From NCBI GenBank assembly GCA_024760905.1, contig CM045735.1:26747249-26811248 (forward strand): 64,000 nt of DNA, in the 5' to 3' direction. Source of the DNA: Plotosus lineatus. Its lineage: Eukaryota > Chordata > Actinopteri > Siluriformes > Plotosidae. This document shows positions 21,704 to 32,504 of the stretch, in pieces (the first letter of the stretch is position 1; every line of letters begins with the position of its first letter). Under the pieces are notes generated by a model. It was not told the DNA's origin. It did not search any database and saw nothing but the letters and a program-made list of their open reading frames with translations. Both the position numbers and the translations under genes were made by a program.

Positions 21704-21823
21704 CTGATGAAGCAGTAGCCACTTTGAGCGCCATCTGACAGCTGGCAAAAGCCAAAACGTTGCTTACTTTCAACATCAGTCAGGACAAATGTAAAGTTTT
21801 GTCCCACCTGTCTCACTGCCAAA
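21704..21823 (-). CDS. dennd1a: DENND1-like gene, exon encoding the uDENN core (exon 4 in family order)
   Basis: Minus-strand exon of 120 bp between acceptor CTCCATCACAG and donor GTGAGATTC. It encodes LAVRQVGQNFTFVLTDVESK then QRFGFCQLSDGAQSGYCFI, with one leading and two trailing bases of split codons. DENND1A has SQVGQNFTFVLTDIDSKQRFGFCRL here. The phase joins the next exon correctly (AG + T = Ser). The intron upstream is over 23 kb, and the exon that should supply its first two codon bases was not found. Confidence 0.97.
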
Positions 21824-22547
21824 CTGTGATGGAGAATGTGTCTTATTATCTGCATCTAAAGACAGGCCTAATGTATGCATGTGCACTTAACTGAAATTTA
21901 TACCTGTCCATACTTAATGGAAAACAAAATTTAGGAACTGTCTGCAAAGAGTCCTGTGGGATAGAGAAAGGAAAAAAATTATTCTTTCATTGATTATAGA
22001 ACATGACTAATTTCTTGTAGTCCACTAAGTGTGTCATAAGAAACTGTTTTGGCTTTCATGAAAATAATTGAAAGTATACTTTGTCATAAAACACGTGACA
22101 TTCTAATTTGCACGTTAAAAAAATCTGATTGATGCAATGTAATATGTATATATTATATATACATACAGTTGATAAATTATACACACCAATTTTAAAATGC
22201 AAAGAATTTTGTGTTAAAAAAATGAAACATAAATCATAGTTTAGCACTTTTAATGTGACCTATAACATGTACAATTTAACTGGAAAACAAATGTACTTGA
22301 ATAGTATTACAAATGACCAGCTACAAAGAGAATGAAGAGTAAAACCATAGTTGGCCCAAATGATTTTTATGTTTAAATGATATAGCAGTAGAATTTTGAA
22401 TAGCCATGGAAAGTGAGAGGATGCCTCAAAAATGGAAAAGGATTAATGTACCAATTTTCAAATTGTACGGAGCTGCATTAACAGAGGCATAAAGTTAATG
22501 AGTCACACTATGAAGTAAACAGTGAATCAATTCAGGTTAAAATTACA
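21824..22547. other. Intron sequence, no gene seen
   Basis: AT-rich; a short TATATTATATATA tract near 22145 is the only feature. Confidence 0.5.
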
Positions 22548-22822
22548 GGTGATGGTTTTTTTTTTTTTCCTTTTTGATTTTTTCCCCATGCTCTTCCTAA
22601 TTTAGTTGTATCCAATTCCCACCCATTAAGTGTTCCACATCCGCCCTTCATACAGCTGAGCCCACAGACGCCCATGCTTGGCTGGCGTTCGCAGTGAGTA
22701 ACAGGGAAGTGAGCATACGCCATCCCTCCCTCCCATGAGAGCTCAGCCAATTAGCTCCCATGGACTCCCAGCCATGGATGGCTGTGTGCATTAAACCGGA
22801 TTTGTACTTGCGATCTCCGAAG
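22548..22822 (-). mobile_element. SINE-3, tRNA-like head
   Basis: The minus strand begins with a tRNA-like part (GGAGATCGCAAGTACAAATC, the B-box region) and ends in poly-A (plus-strand T-run at 22557-22572). The body (TTCCCACCCATTAAGTGTTC region, GGCTGGGAGTCCATGGGAGC) has the form of a common fish interspersed repeat. A single copy in this window. Confidence 0.6.
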
Positions 22823-22824
22823 TA

Positions 22825-23680
22825 CAGATGATTTATGAAGAGCAGAATTGATGTGCACCACAGACTAAATATTTGCTTTGAGAATTTTGATGGAGAGATT
22901 CAGGGAAGGTCAGAAGGACAGTGTATTACTGAGTGCCCAAAGAGGAGTTGTGGTATTATATCTGGAAGTAAAATGTTGCAGAGATGTATGCGAGGGTGGT
23001 ACAAGATATGTATGATGACAGTATGAGAGTGGTGATATGTGTGGTAAGCATGGTAAGGGAAGGCAAGAGTCACTATGAACTACGCTGTTTTCAAATGGCA
23101 TTGTTATTTGTAGTGAGAGCAGTGAAAAGGTGGAGATGATTCTTAAAATCTAGGAGTACACAGTAGAAAAGAGACGAATGAAAGTCAACAGGATTGTGAC
23201 AGAGAACATGTCCATTAATGAGAGCAAGGGTGATGGAAGAGTATAGCTGCAAAGAGTAGAAGTGATGACAGTAGATTCATTTTAAATACTTGGTGTTAAC
23301 TGTCCAAGGTAATGGACAGTGTAGTAGGGGAGAACTATCCAAGGTAAGAGAAAGTGTGACAGAAAATTGAAAAAAAAAATCAAGCAGGATGGAATATATA
23401 AAGAACAGTGGCTGGAGTGGTTTGTGATAGAAGGGAATCTGCAAGGCAGAGAAAGATTATATGAATTTATTTTTGAAGTAACAGGAAAAACAGACTTAGA
23501 AAGGAAAAAGGAACAAAGTCAAGATTGAGATGGTTTGAGCATCGCAGAGGAGGGATGAATGATGGTATAGTTCAACAAAATGTTGAAGATGTAATTGCAT
23601 GGCAGTGGGAAAAAAGGATGGCCAAAAAAAGATTTGACGAAAAGGAAGAAAAAAAAAATATTTTCCTGATTTTAAATAGA
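22825..23680 (+). pseudogene. LINE-B, reverse transcriptase C-terminal half, decayed
   Basis: The plus strand holds RVVQDMYDDSMRVVICVV near 22990-23045, the QDMYE.S.TVVR.AVG block downstream of the RT active site in LINE-B. Later EYSCKE..., WFEHRRGG-like and end-of-ORF sequences appear near 23530-23590 (AGATGGTTTGAGCATCGCAG). Stops in every frame. Confidence 0.6.
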
Positions 23681-23902
23681 TAAAAGTTCTAATAAACTTT
23701 AATAATAAATTAAATATTTAATTGGTTTTTCCATAGGTGAAAAAGGTTTGTGAATTGCTTTCAATCTCTTTTCTTTTTGCTTACAATCACAGAAACCTGA
23801 CATTTTAACAGAGATATGTACACTTTTATATCCACTGTAGATATGTGCAAGTATGCATGAGAAGAAAAGAACAGAAAATAAAAGATGTTTCTCTCCATAT
23901 AT

Positions 23903-23905
23903 TAT

Positions 23906-23945
<40 letters not shown>
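23903..23945. repeat. (GT)n microsatellite
   Basis: About 20 GT units directly before the Tigger family E element. Confidence 0.95.
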
Positions 23946-23947
<2 letters not shown>

Positions 23948-24045
23948 ATGACATGATTAAGCATGATATACTGTATTTTTCAGACCATAAGGCACACTAA
24001 TATACATAAAAGCATTTAATTAAAAAAAAAAAATTATGACGATGC

Positions 24046-24392
24046 TGTCATGGTCTGTGCTAGCTGGCGACCTAACCATTCCTTAATTCATTGCAGGCAC
24101 TGGCGAGGGGCATGGCGGTTGCCGGTAGATGAGTTTCCGAGCTGAGCGCACCTGGTCCTAATCTGCAATCAGCGGCAGCCAGCGATAAAAGGGAGCAGCA
24201 TGCTCCCCTCCACTATCAGAAGATTGGTTTCAGTGACTGCTCCTCGACGTTCTCTCTGATCCCTGGTTCGTGCTCAACCAGTTCTCTTGATTTTCGTATT
24301 CTAGTGATTGACAGTGCTTAATGTTTAATAAATCGTTGAACCTTCCTTCGGTCTAGTGCATCCTTGGGGCCTACGCATGCACTCCCGTCACA
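24046..24392 (+). repeat. Gypsy 5' LTR
   Basis: 347 bp, TG...CA. It contains CGATAAAAGGGAGCAGCATG (a TATA-like GATAAAA) and AATAAATCGTTGAACC (AATAAA). Differs from the 3' LTR by scattered substitutions and a gap of about 12 bases (GTGCTTCGTGCTC against GTGCTC). Confidence 0.97.
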
Positions 24393-24413
24393 ATAGAATC
24401 TTCGGACCTGAAC

Positions 24414-25400
24414 ATGGACCCAGCGGAGACCGCTCAGCTCCGGCAGGCCTTATCCGACCAGGGAGTCCTGTTGGGACAACACGACTCCACCCTGCACCAA
24501 ATGATGGATAATCTCCAGCGCATAACCACCAGCTTGGCACAGCTCGGCGGAAGGATGGATGCCGTCGCCACTCACATCGCTGTCGCAACCCCGCCCCCTC
24601 ACCCTTCACCCTCCGCTTCGGCAGCAGCACCAGCGCCAGTGATACTCCCCACACACCGAGAACCATTCATCCCCACGCCTGCCAGGCATTCGGGCGCAAT
24701 CGGCTCCTGCACAATAGTTCCTCCCCCAGTGCTCGCTCGTCTTCAGCCAGCAGCTGCTAACATACGCCACAGATCAAGCTAAAACCGCCTTCATCATGAG
24801 CGTATTCACGGAGCAAGCCTCGTCTTGGGTGCTGGCAGTCGCTACCCAAACCCCGGAATTATGCTCCCAAGTAAAACAGTTCATATAAAAATCGAAGGTG
24901 TTAGATCATCCGGCGAAAGGCGAGGAGGCGAGCTCCAAGCTCCTACGAATCCGGCAAGGCGCACAGTCAGTGGCCGAGTACGCCATCCGATTCCGGATTC
25001 TCGCCATCGAGAGCGATTGGAATGACCCCGCGCTTCGGGGGGCCTTCCTGCAGGGGCTCAACGAACGACTGAAAGACGGGCTCGAGGCCCGAAATGAGAC
25101 AACTACGCTGGAGGGATTAATCGGCTTGTCCACGAGACTGGACAACCGGCTGAGGGAGAGGGATAGATCCCGGAAGTGGACCCAGCTCGAACTCCCTCGC
25201 CACTTCCCCCTCCGAGGGATGATGATGACCTAGAACCCACGCAGGTGAACCGCACCAGACTGACGGCTGAAGAGAGGCACCGGCGCCTGGCTGACGGCCT
25301 CTGCATCTACTGCGCCGAGAAGGGCCATTACCTCGCCCAGTGCCCCGCGCGGCAGAGCCCGACAGCGACGAGAGGATCCTCCATGACACCCGGAAAGTGC
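24414..25400 (+). pseudogene. Gypsy gag with zinc knuckle, frames broken
   Basis: Starts ATG 24414 (MDPAETAQLRQALSDQGVLL), with a proline/alanine-rich middle. After a frame change the capsid-like part holds EYAIRFRILAIESDWND and LQGLNERLKDGL (24950-25070). A CCHC zinc knuckle CIYCAEKGHYLAQC lies at about 25302-25343. At least three frame changes plus stops. In family terms this codes the structural particle protein. Confidence 0.85.
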
Positions 25401-28235
25401 CTACGAGTTCAAGGTACGCTACTCTTCGCTCAACACTCTCATCCTGTAGATGTATTCATTGATTCAGGAGCTGACGCTAACTTTATCGATCCGGGGATGG
25501 TTGAGCTCCACATAAGACCAGGCCAGTGAAGCTCACGTTGTCAGGTAACCAAGAATATCTGGAACTGTTTGTTCTCCCTACCTCTCTCTCTACCCTAGTG
25601 TTGGGATGGCCCTGGTTGCAGACCCACAATCCCCACATAGACTGGCGCACCCTCACCATACGCGGCTGGAGTGACTACTGTCTGCAGCACTGCCTAATGG
25701 CGGCCGTCCCCTCCCAAGCTTCACGAACCCCAGTCGACCTGGAGCATCTGGACTTAGCCGGCATGCCTGAAGAATATCACAAACTGCAAGAGGTTTTCAG
25801 CAAGGACCGGGTTCGCTCCTTACCTCCACATCGACCATACGACTGCGCCATCGACCTACTCCCAGGTTCCATGCTCCCTTCCCAGTGACTCTACAACCTC
25901 TCTAAGCCGGAGAAAGACGCCATGGAGGCATACATCAATGAGTCGCTGGCTGCAGGTCTCATTCGGCTCTCATCTTCCCCGGTAGGTGCCGGCTTCTTCT
26001 TTGTCGAAAAGAAAGACAAGACCCTGAGACCTTGCATCAATTACATGGGCCTGACCAGATCACCGTGAAAAATAAGTACCTGCTCCCCCTAATCGACTCA
26101 GCCTTCACCCCTCTCCACGATGCCACAGTCTTTTCCAAACTGGACCTGAGAAATGCCTACCACTTAGTCTGAATTAGGGAGTGGGACGAGTGGAAGACAG
26201 CCTTCAACACACCACTGGGGCACTTCGAATACCTGTTCATGCCATTCAGACTAACCAATGCCCCGGCGGTCTTCCAAGCTCTGGTCAACGACGTGCTTAG
26301 GAACATGCTGAACCACTTTGTATACGTATACCTAGACGACATTCTGATTCTCTCTAGGGACCAAGACGAACATCTCCGCCACGTGAGGATGGTACTACAG
26401 AGGCTCCTGGAGAACAGATTGTTCGTGAAGGCAGAAAAATGCGAGTTCCATGTCCCCTCAGTCTCGTTCCTGGGGTTCATCGTGGAGAAGGAGCAGATAG
26501 GACCTGATCAGGCGAAAGTAAAGGCAGTGGCGGATTGGCCAACTCCAGGGACGCGGAAACAGCTGCAGAGGTTCCTGGGGTTCGCGAACTTCTATCGCCG
26601 GTTCATGCGGGACTACAGCCGCCTAGCAGCCCCCCCTCACACAGTTGACATCACCCAAGACCCCGTTCCAGTGGTCCCCAAGTGCCCAAGCGACGTTTGA
26701 CAAGCTGAAGGCGAAATTCGTCCAAGCGCCTGTACTGATCCACCCGGACCCCTTGCTGCAGTTCATGGTGGAAGTTGATGCCTCGGACTCAGGGGCTGCT
26801 GGCGATGGTCTTGGCGCTCCAGGAGTGGAGGCACTGGCTGGAAGGAGCGGCTCACCCTTTCTTGTTCTGGACCGACCATAAGAATCTGTCCTACCTCCAT
26901 ACGGCCAAGAGGTTGAACTCCCGCCAGGCACGATGGTCACTCTACTTGGGGAGGTTCGACTTCACGCTGACCTACTGACCAGGCTCCCGGAATACTAAGC
27001 CAGATGCTCTCTCCTGGCAGTTCTCCTCGGGTGAAGACTCTACCATGGAAACCATCCTGCCCCCCTACTGTATACTCGGAGCAGCCCAATGGGAGGTAGA
27101 ACGACTAGTTCGGGACGCACATCAGGGGAACCGGAGCCCGTCGAGTGCCCCAAGGCCGACTATATGTTCCCATATATGGGCCAGAACCCCAGCACTCCAG
27201 TGGGCCCATGGCTCAAAGTTAGCCTGCCACCCCGAAGCCCACTGAACTCTCTTCCTGCTCTGTCAATGCTTCTGGTGGCCAGCGATGGCAGCCGACACTA
27301 GGGAGTTTGTGGGAGCTTGCGTCACCTGTGCTCGGAGCAAGTCCTCCCATCGTGCGCCCACGGGTCTCCTCCAACCCTTACCCGTTCTCCATTGCCCCTG
27401 GTCGCACATTGCGGTGGATTTCGTCACCGGGTTAGCCCCGTTCAAGGGAAACACTGTCAGCCTGACAGTAGTGGACCGGTTCTCCAAGGTGGTCCATTTC
27501 GTTGCCCTACCCAAGCTCCCCTTGGCAATGGAAACAGTGGGTCTCCTGATCCAACACGTCTTCTGCCTTCACGGCATTCCCCAGGACATCGTGTCAGACC
27601 GGGGCCCCCAGTTTGCATCCAGAGTTTGGAAGGTGTTCTGCGACACCTTGGGAGTCTCCTGCAGCTTTACCTCCGGTTAACCACCCTTAGTCGAATGGGC
27701 AGGGGGAACGTGTGAACCAAAGCCTCGGGTCCTCCCTGCGCTGCATCGCCTCCCAGCCTCCTGGGCTACACACCTCCCATGGGTAGAATACGCACACAAT
27801 TCGCTGATCTGCATCGCCACCGGGAAGTCTCCCTACACGGTCAGACAACAAGTGTGGCTCTCCTCCCGGGATCTGCCCCTGCAAGTTGATTCAAAAAAAC
27901 TATCTCCCCGATACATTGGGCCCTACGTGATTGAGAAAATCATAAACCCCAGCGCCATCCGACTGAGACTCCCACCCTCACTCAAGGTACACTGAGTTTT
28001 TCATGTCTCCCTAATTAAGCCGGTGGTAGAAACTCCCCTCCAACACCCCCCCCCCGACTGATTGACGGATATCCCGCATACACGGTCATCATGATCCTTG
28101 AAGTACGCAGGCGGGGCCAAGGCTTCCAGTATTTAGTGGACTGGGGGGGTAAGAGTGGTCGTAGATTCCCCGCTCCCTAACCCTGGACCCGGACCTGTTA
28201 GATGTATTCTATCGCCAGTTCCCAGACAACTCTGG
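25400..28235 (+). pseudogene. Gypsy pol: protease, RT, RNase H, integrase, chromodomain, defective
   Basis: Protease: VDVFIDSGADANFID near 25448. [22 protein letters not shown] at 26239 with the active-site YLDDILIL near 26330, then [13 protein letters not shown] stop (TGA at 26170) precedes the RT core. RNase H: 26700-26960, damaged. Integrase: [16 protein letters not shown] near 27406 (first Asp) and [13 protein letters not shown] near 27590 (second Asp), then a stop at 27678. Chromodomain-like [16 protein letters not shown] at 28095-28143, in a different frame. It cannot make a working polyprotein. Confidence 0.9.
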
Positions 28236-28258
28236 TCGGGCGCCTTAAGGGGGGGGGC

Positions 28259-28617
28259 TGTCATGGTCTGTGCTGGCTGGCGAACTAACCGTTCCTTAAT
28301 TCATTGCAGGCGCTGGCGAGGGGCGTGGCGATTGCCGGGAGATGAGTTTCCGAGCTGAGCGCACCTGGTCCTGATCTGCAATCAGCGGCAGCCAGCGATA
28401 AAAGGGAGCAGCATGCTCCCCTCCGCTATCAGAAGATTGCTTTCAGTGACTCGTCTCCTCGACGTTCTCGCTGATCCCTGGTTTGTGCTTCGTGCTCAAC
28501 CAGTTCTCCTGATTTTCGTATTCTAGTGATTGACAATGCTTAATATTTAATAAATCAGTGAACCTTCCTTTGGTCTCCTGCATCCTTGGGTCCTACGCAA
28601 ACACTCCCGCCTCAACA
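28259..28617 (+). repeat. Gypsy 3' LTR
   Basis: 359 bp, TG...CA, closely similar to the 5' LTR; preceded by the polypurine tract and followed by target duplication GATGC. Confidence 0.97.
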
Positions 28618-29087
28618 GATGCATCTTATAATCTGGTGCACCTTATGTGTGGATGAAGCCGTGCGACTCCATCTCATTGATAACATCAAAACCCAGGTGA
28701 AGCAAATTAATTCAGAGCTTACCAACATTCCAGTGGATTAATCAAAGAGTTCCAACAACTAGATATTGGTGTCAACAGGTCGTAAGTTAGAGGGATCCGA
28801 GCTTTATGTTTAAATGCCAGCATGACTGCTATTGTAGTCAGGTGACTTGCTGAGTAATACGTGAGTGATTTTTGCACATAATGTCCATCACCACGGACCA
28901 TCTGTCTTTTTACGAAGATACCTCTGCGTCTCAGGAAGCTCAGCTAGCTTAATGACAGTCTCGTGTTCAGAGATAAAGCACTGCTACAGGACTCCTACTG
29001 AGACCTCGGATTAACCTTCTTGAATTTAAAGTTACACTGATACACCTCCTTAAAAGTAATGACCTCCGTTCTGTAATGAACACAATA

Positions 29088-29538
29088 CAGGGATCCCTAA
29101 CTTTCCATGGTTAATGGTGACCGAGGACCCACCCCCCTGCACCGATGATTTCTGCTAAGTAGGATCGACTCCCCTGACTGAAGTATACGTACATGTCTCT
29201 GTGTACATAATATCAATAAATACATATTTAACCCTGTAAATGCTTATAATAAATAAACATACAAAAATAAAGTATAAATACAGACACACACAGATGCGCA
29301 AGCGCACACAGATGCGCACAGACACAAAATGTGTGTAAAAATGTAAGTAGTTTTGTTGGGGAAATTTTTTTTTTTTTTTTTTTTTTGGGGGGTTTACATA
29401 ATTAACCTTGTTTTGAGGCATTTTCTTTAACTTTTTCACTATTTTTCCTTACTTTTTATTTTTCAATGAATATTTTGGAGAAACCCAAAATGCACTGAAG
29501 CCACAGAAACTGAAGCACAAAGTCGCGAGGGATCACGG
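29088..29538. mobile_element. MITE family F, copy 2
   Basis: Starts CAGGGATCCCTAACTTTCCA after TA and ends CGCGAGGGATCACGG before TA. Internal TACGTACATGT...AATATCAATAAATACATA and the T-run match copies 1 and 3. It directly abuts the Tigger D element. Confidence 0.88.
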
Positions 29539-29540
29539 TA

Positions 29541-29873
29541 CAGACGCTCCCCGACTTACGTTCATCCATTTTACGTTTTTTCGATTTTGCGGGTTCCCCC
29601 CCCCAAAAAAAAAGAAGGTCAAAATTTGAGTTTAGACGTACCTACGTAGTACGTGACGTCATGACGCTGCATTCATTGTTTACGAACTACAGACTGAGTG
29701 TGTGTGTGTATATATATATATATATCAGTTACATAGTGTTACCCTTGTGTTAAGACGTCATCTCTGTGTTTACACTGTTTTGCGGACTTTTGTAATCGGT
29801 CGGAGTCGGAAGTGTACCTACGTAGTACGTGACGTCATGACGCTGCATTCATTGTTTACAAACTACAGACTGA

Positions 29874-29958
<85 letters not shown>

Positions 29959-30680
29959 TTACATAGTGTTACCCTTGTGTTAAGACGTCATCTCTGTGTT
30001 TACACTGTTTTGCAGACTTTGTAATCGGTCGGAGTCGGAAGTGTAAGCCTACTAGCATGGGTGCAAGTCTTGTACACAGAGATGACTTAACTATCTGCTC
30101 AGATCAGCACAATCTTTATATTTATTATCTTTTAGCAGAATTCTAAGAGTGTATACTTATGTTTATATCAATATTTATTAGGATTTGTACTTGTTCTTTG
30201 TATGCATCTCTTGAATAAAGTTTACTTACTTACTTACACAAAAGAAAGAACTCTCTGCTTTGCTGGGATTCACATGGCAGGATGTGTTCTAAAAGAGTTC
30301 AACGGCACCCTTGTGCACTTGAAAGACCAGAAGTCTGTATAACCCACAGCAAGTACACTACTTTCGGTATTGAGCACTTCACATATTGTAAGCGTTGATT
30401 GATTGTTTTAAGCTTCATGTAAAGTGACGCGGTATAAATAAGTGCCTTATTTGAAATGAATGTTGATATTATTTGATATATTTGATATTATTTTACAATG
30501 TTATGTTTATAATAATTGATTTAGGGGTTTTATGTGATACTATAATGGTATTTATGGATGTACAGTACTGTATGAGCGTCATACGTCACACGTCATACTT
30601 CACTGTAACAACTTACGTTCACTTTCAACTTACGTTCAGCCGTCCGGAACCAATTAAAAACGTAAGTCGGGCAGCGTCTG
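29541..30680 (+). mobile_element. Tigger family D, copy D1, with internal tandem duplication
   Basis: Starts CAGACGCTCCCCGACTTACG and ends inverted CGTAAGTCGGGCAGCGTCTG, TA on both sides. A unit of about 180 bp beginning ACCTACGTAGTACGTGACGT occurs twice in tandem (about 29637-29816 and 29817-30042), the second with a longer (GT)n(AT)n. A TATAAATA and an AATAAA-type signal occur but no ORF is conserved with D2/D3. Confidence 0.88.
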
Positions 30681-30974
30681 TATTCACGCTGTGAATGAGC
30701 ACTGCCATGTTTGTAACTGTGAATGCACTGTTGCTTTAAGTGGGAGTGGCTGAGAGAAATTTAGGTCAAGACCCAGAAGACTTCTAATCTCTGTCTCTAT
30801 TGATCTGTGACTCCAAGTGCATGAAGGAATAATAGATAATAAAATATTAGAATATGATACAGTAATATTAATTTAAAAAACAGAGAGATCCAGGCTTTAT
30901 GTCCAGACTCATTATTCATTGACATTATATATACCTTATAATCTGGTGTGCCTTATGGTCAGGAAAATACAGTA

Positions 30975-31429
30975 CACATATGAAGAGTTAACAGATGAGA
31001 ATAATGACATAATAATGATATGCAGACCTGGTCAGTATAGTCCTCAGGAAAAAGCCAACACATCTCTGGCCCTAAAGAGCACAGTAGTAATGTAGATTAG
31101 TCATAACTATACAACTACTACTATAGTATACTACTGTATGACAACAACGAAGAAATACTAATTATTCAACTAATTATCCATTAACGGGACCTAAATGACT
31201 ATTTTGTATTTTATACAGTATGGTTGTAAGTCTTCGTGTTTCGAAGACACCATAAAACTCATATTAAACCAATGGTAAATTCATGTCAAAAATTATAATT
31301 AGAACTGCTGCATTTAAACCTGCAAATGGAAAAATTTTAAATTTTGAAATCTTAGGTAAGAAACACAGGTTATAAATAGATATATAAAATAAATAAAGAA
31401 CAGCACATAACACATAGATCCACTCATGG
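30975..31429. other. Intron sequence, no gene seen
   Basis: AT-rich, no recognised repeat or exon. Confidence 0.45.
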
Positions 31430-31989
31430 TACATAAGAATCATGATTTCCTAACTTGTGACGAAGGAAATGATAATGGATTTCAGGATATCTCAACAAAC
31501 TGAACACTTTCCTCTTTACATTGTTGGAGAGAAGGCAGACAGCTGGAGTGCATATCTCTGCTGACTTCACCTGAATCACCAACATCTCCCACCAAGTGAG
31601 GAAAGCGCAACAAGTTCCGATAAGTTTGCCTACCCTAACCCTTACTGACAAACTTTTATCGCTCTGCCATAGATACCTTATTGACCTACCACAGTACAGC
31701 ACAATTCGGCAGCTGTACTGCAGATGACAGGAAGGAAGGCCTTTCTGTGGGAGGTAAGGATGGCAGGTAATTGGAGGCCCCCCCCCCCAGAGTCCAGTGG
31801 AATTATCAGGGACCCTGTACACACTGGACACCCACCACCATCACACACACACACACACACACACCGCAACACTCATATTTATAGCAGGTCTTGAACATAT
31901 CATCACATTTTAGAACTATACACCTTATGAGTCAAAAGCTCTACCTCTTACCCACTATATCTCATGCACCACTGACATATCATGCACCC

Positions 31990-32035
<46 letters not shown>

Positions 32036-32440
32036 ATATGTGGATAGATGTATACGTCTGCAAGTGTGTGAATATGTGGATAACTATACAAGTCTGTATG
32101 TGTACATATAGGTATCTATATATATCAGGGGTGTCAAACTCATGCCACAAAGGGCCATGTGTCTGCAGGTTTTTGTTTCAACCAAGCAGCAGCACACCTG
32201 ACTTTGCTCATTTAAACAACTGAGTCCGGTCTTCAGGCAATTGATTGGTCAGTCTTTGTAAAGAGCACACAGATTGACCAATCAACTGCCTGAAGACTCA
32301 AACCGTGTGTTTAAATGAGCGAGTCAGGTGTGCTGCTGCTTGGTTGAAACAAAAACCTGCAGCCACATGGCCCATCATGGCATGAGTTTGACACCCCTGG
32401 TATATATGTATATGTAGGTATGTGCATATATAGAGCTTTA
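31430..32440 (+). pseudogene. Rex1-like LINE 3' end, decayed, split by a palindromic MITE
   Basis: Parallel to 13640-14370: ATAATGGATTTC..., TGACTTCACCTGAATCACCA, GCTCTGCCATAGATACCTTA and AAGGAAGGCCTTTCTGTGGG match the ISQKV...FHSAI..L region before the 3' UTR. 5' truncated. The 3' UTR is interrupted at 32126-32399. Homopolymer C10 at 31781. Confidence 0.7.
32126..32399. mobile_element. Palindromic hAT-type MITE
   Basis: The two halves are inverted copies almost end to end: CAGGGGTGTCAAACTCATGC at the left against its inverse ATGGCATGAGTTTGACACCCCTG at the right. Shared inner parts include GCAGCAGCACACCTGAC and CAATTGATTGGTCA. The flanks TATATAT allow an 8-bp duplication, but low complexity makes it uncertain. 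Confidence 0.9.
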
Positions 32441-32504
32441 GTGTAGTTCCTTACCTCTGCAAATTCCAACCCCTCCTCACAGTGGTGCAGAGGTGAACAC
32501 AAGT

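Larger units (their letters stand above)
24046..28617 (+). mobile_element. Gypsy (chromovirus-type) LTR retrotransposon, complete in structure but defective
   Basis: Two LTRs (24046-24392, 28259-28617) start TGTCATGG and end in CA. The 5-bp target duplication GATGC is exact at 24041-24045 and 28618-28622. A polypurine tract (AAGGGGGGGGGC) sits just before the 3' LTR. Order inside: gag with zinc knuckle, protease, RT, RNase H, integrase, chromodomain. Frames are broken many times. The primer-binding site after the 5' LTR was not identified. Confidence 0.97.
23971..30972 (+). mobile_element. Tigger family E, 7-kb nest
   Basis: Left end CTGTATTTTTCAGACCATAA then GGCACAC; right end GTGTGCCTTATGGTCAGGAA then AATACAG; TA at 23969-23970 and 30973-30974. 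Inserted inside are the Gypsy element (24046-28617), MITE F (29088-29538) and Tigger D (29541-30680). Without these, about 0.85 kb of the host Tigger remains, including a transposase remnant near 28730-28800 (QLDIGVNRS, as in the Tigger LQPLDIGVNRSFK motif). Confidence 0.85.
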
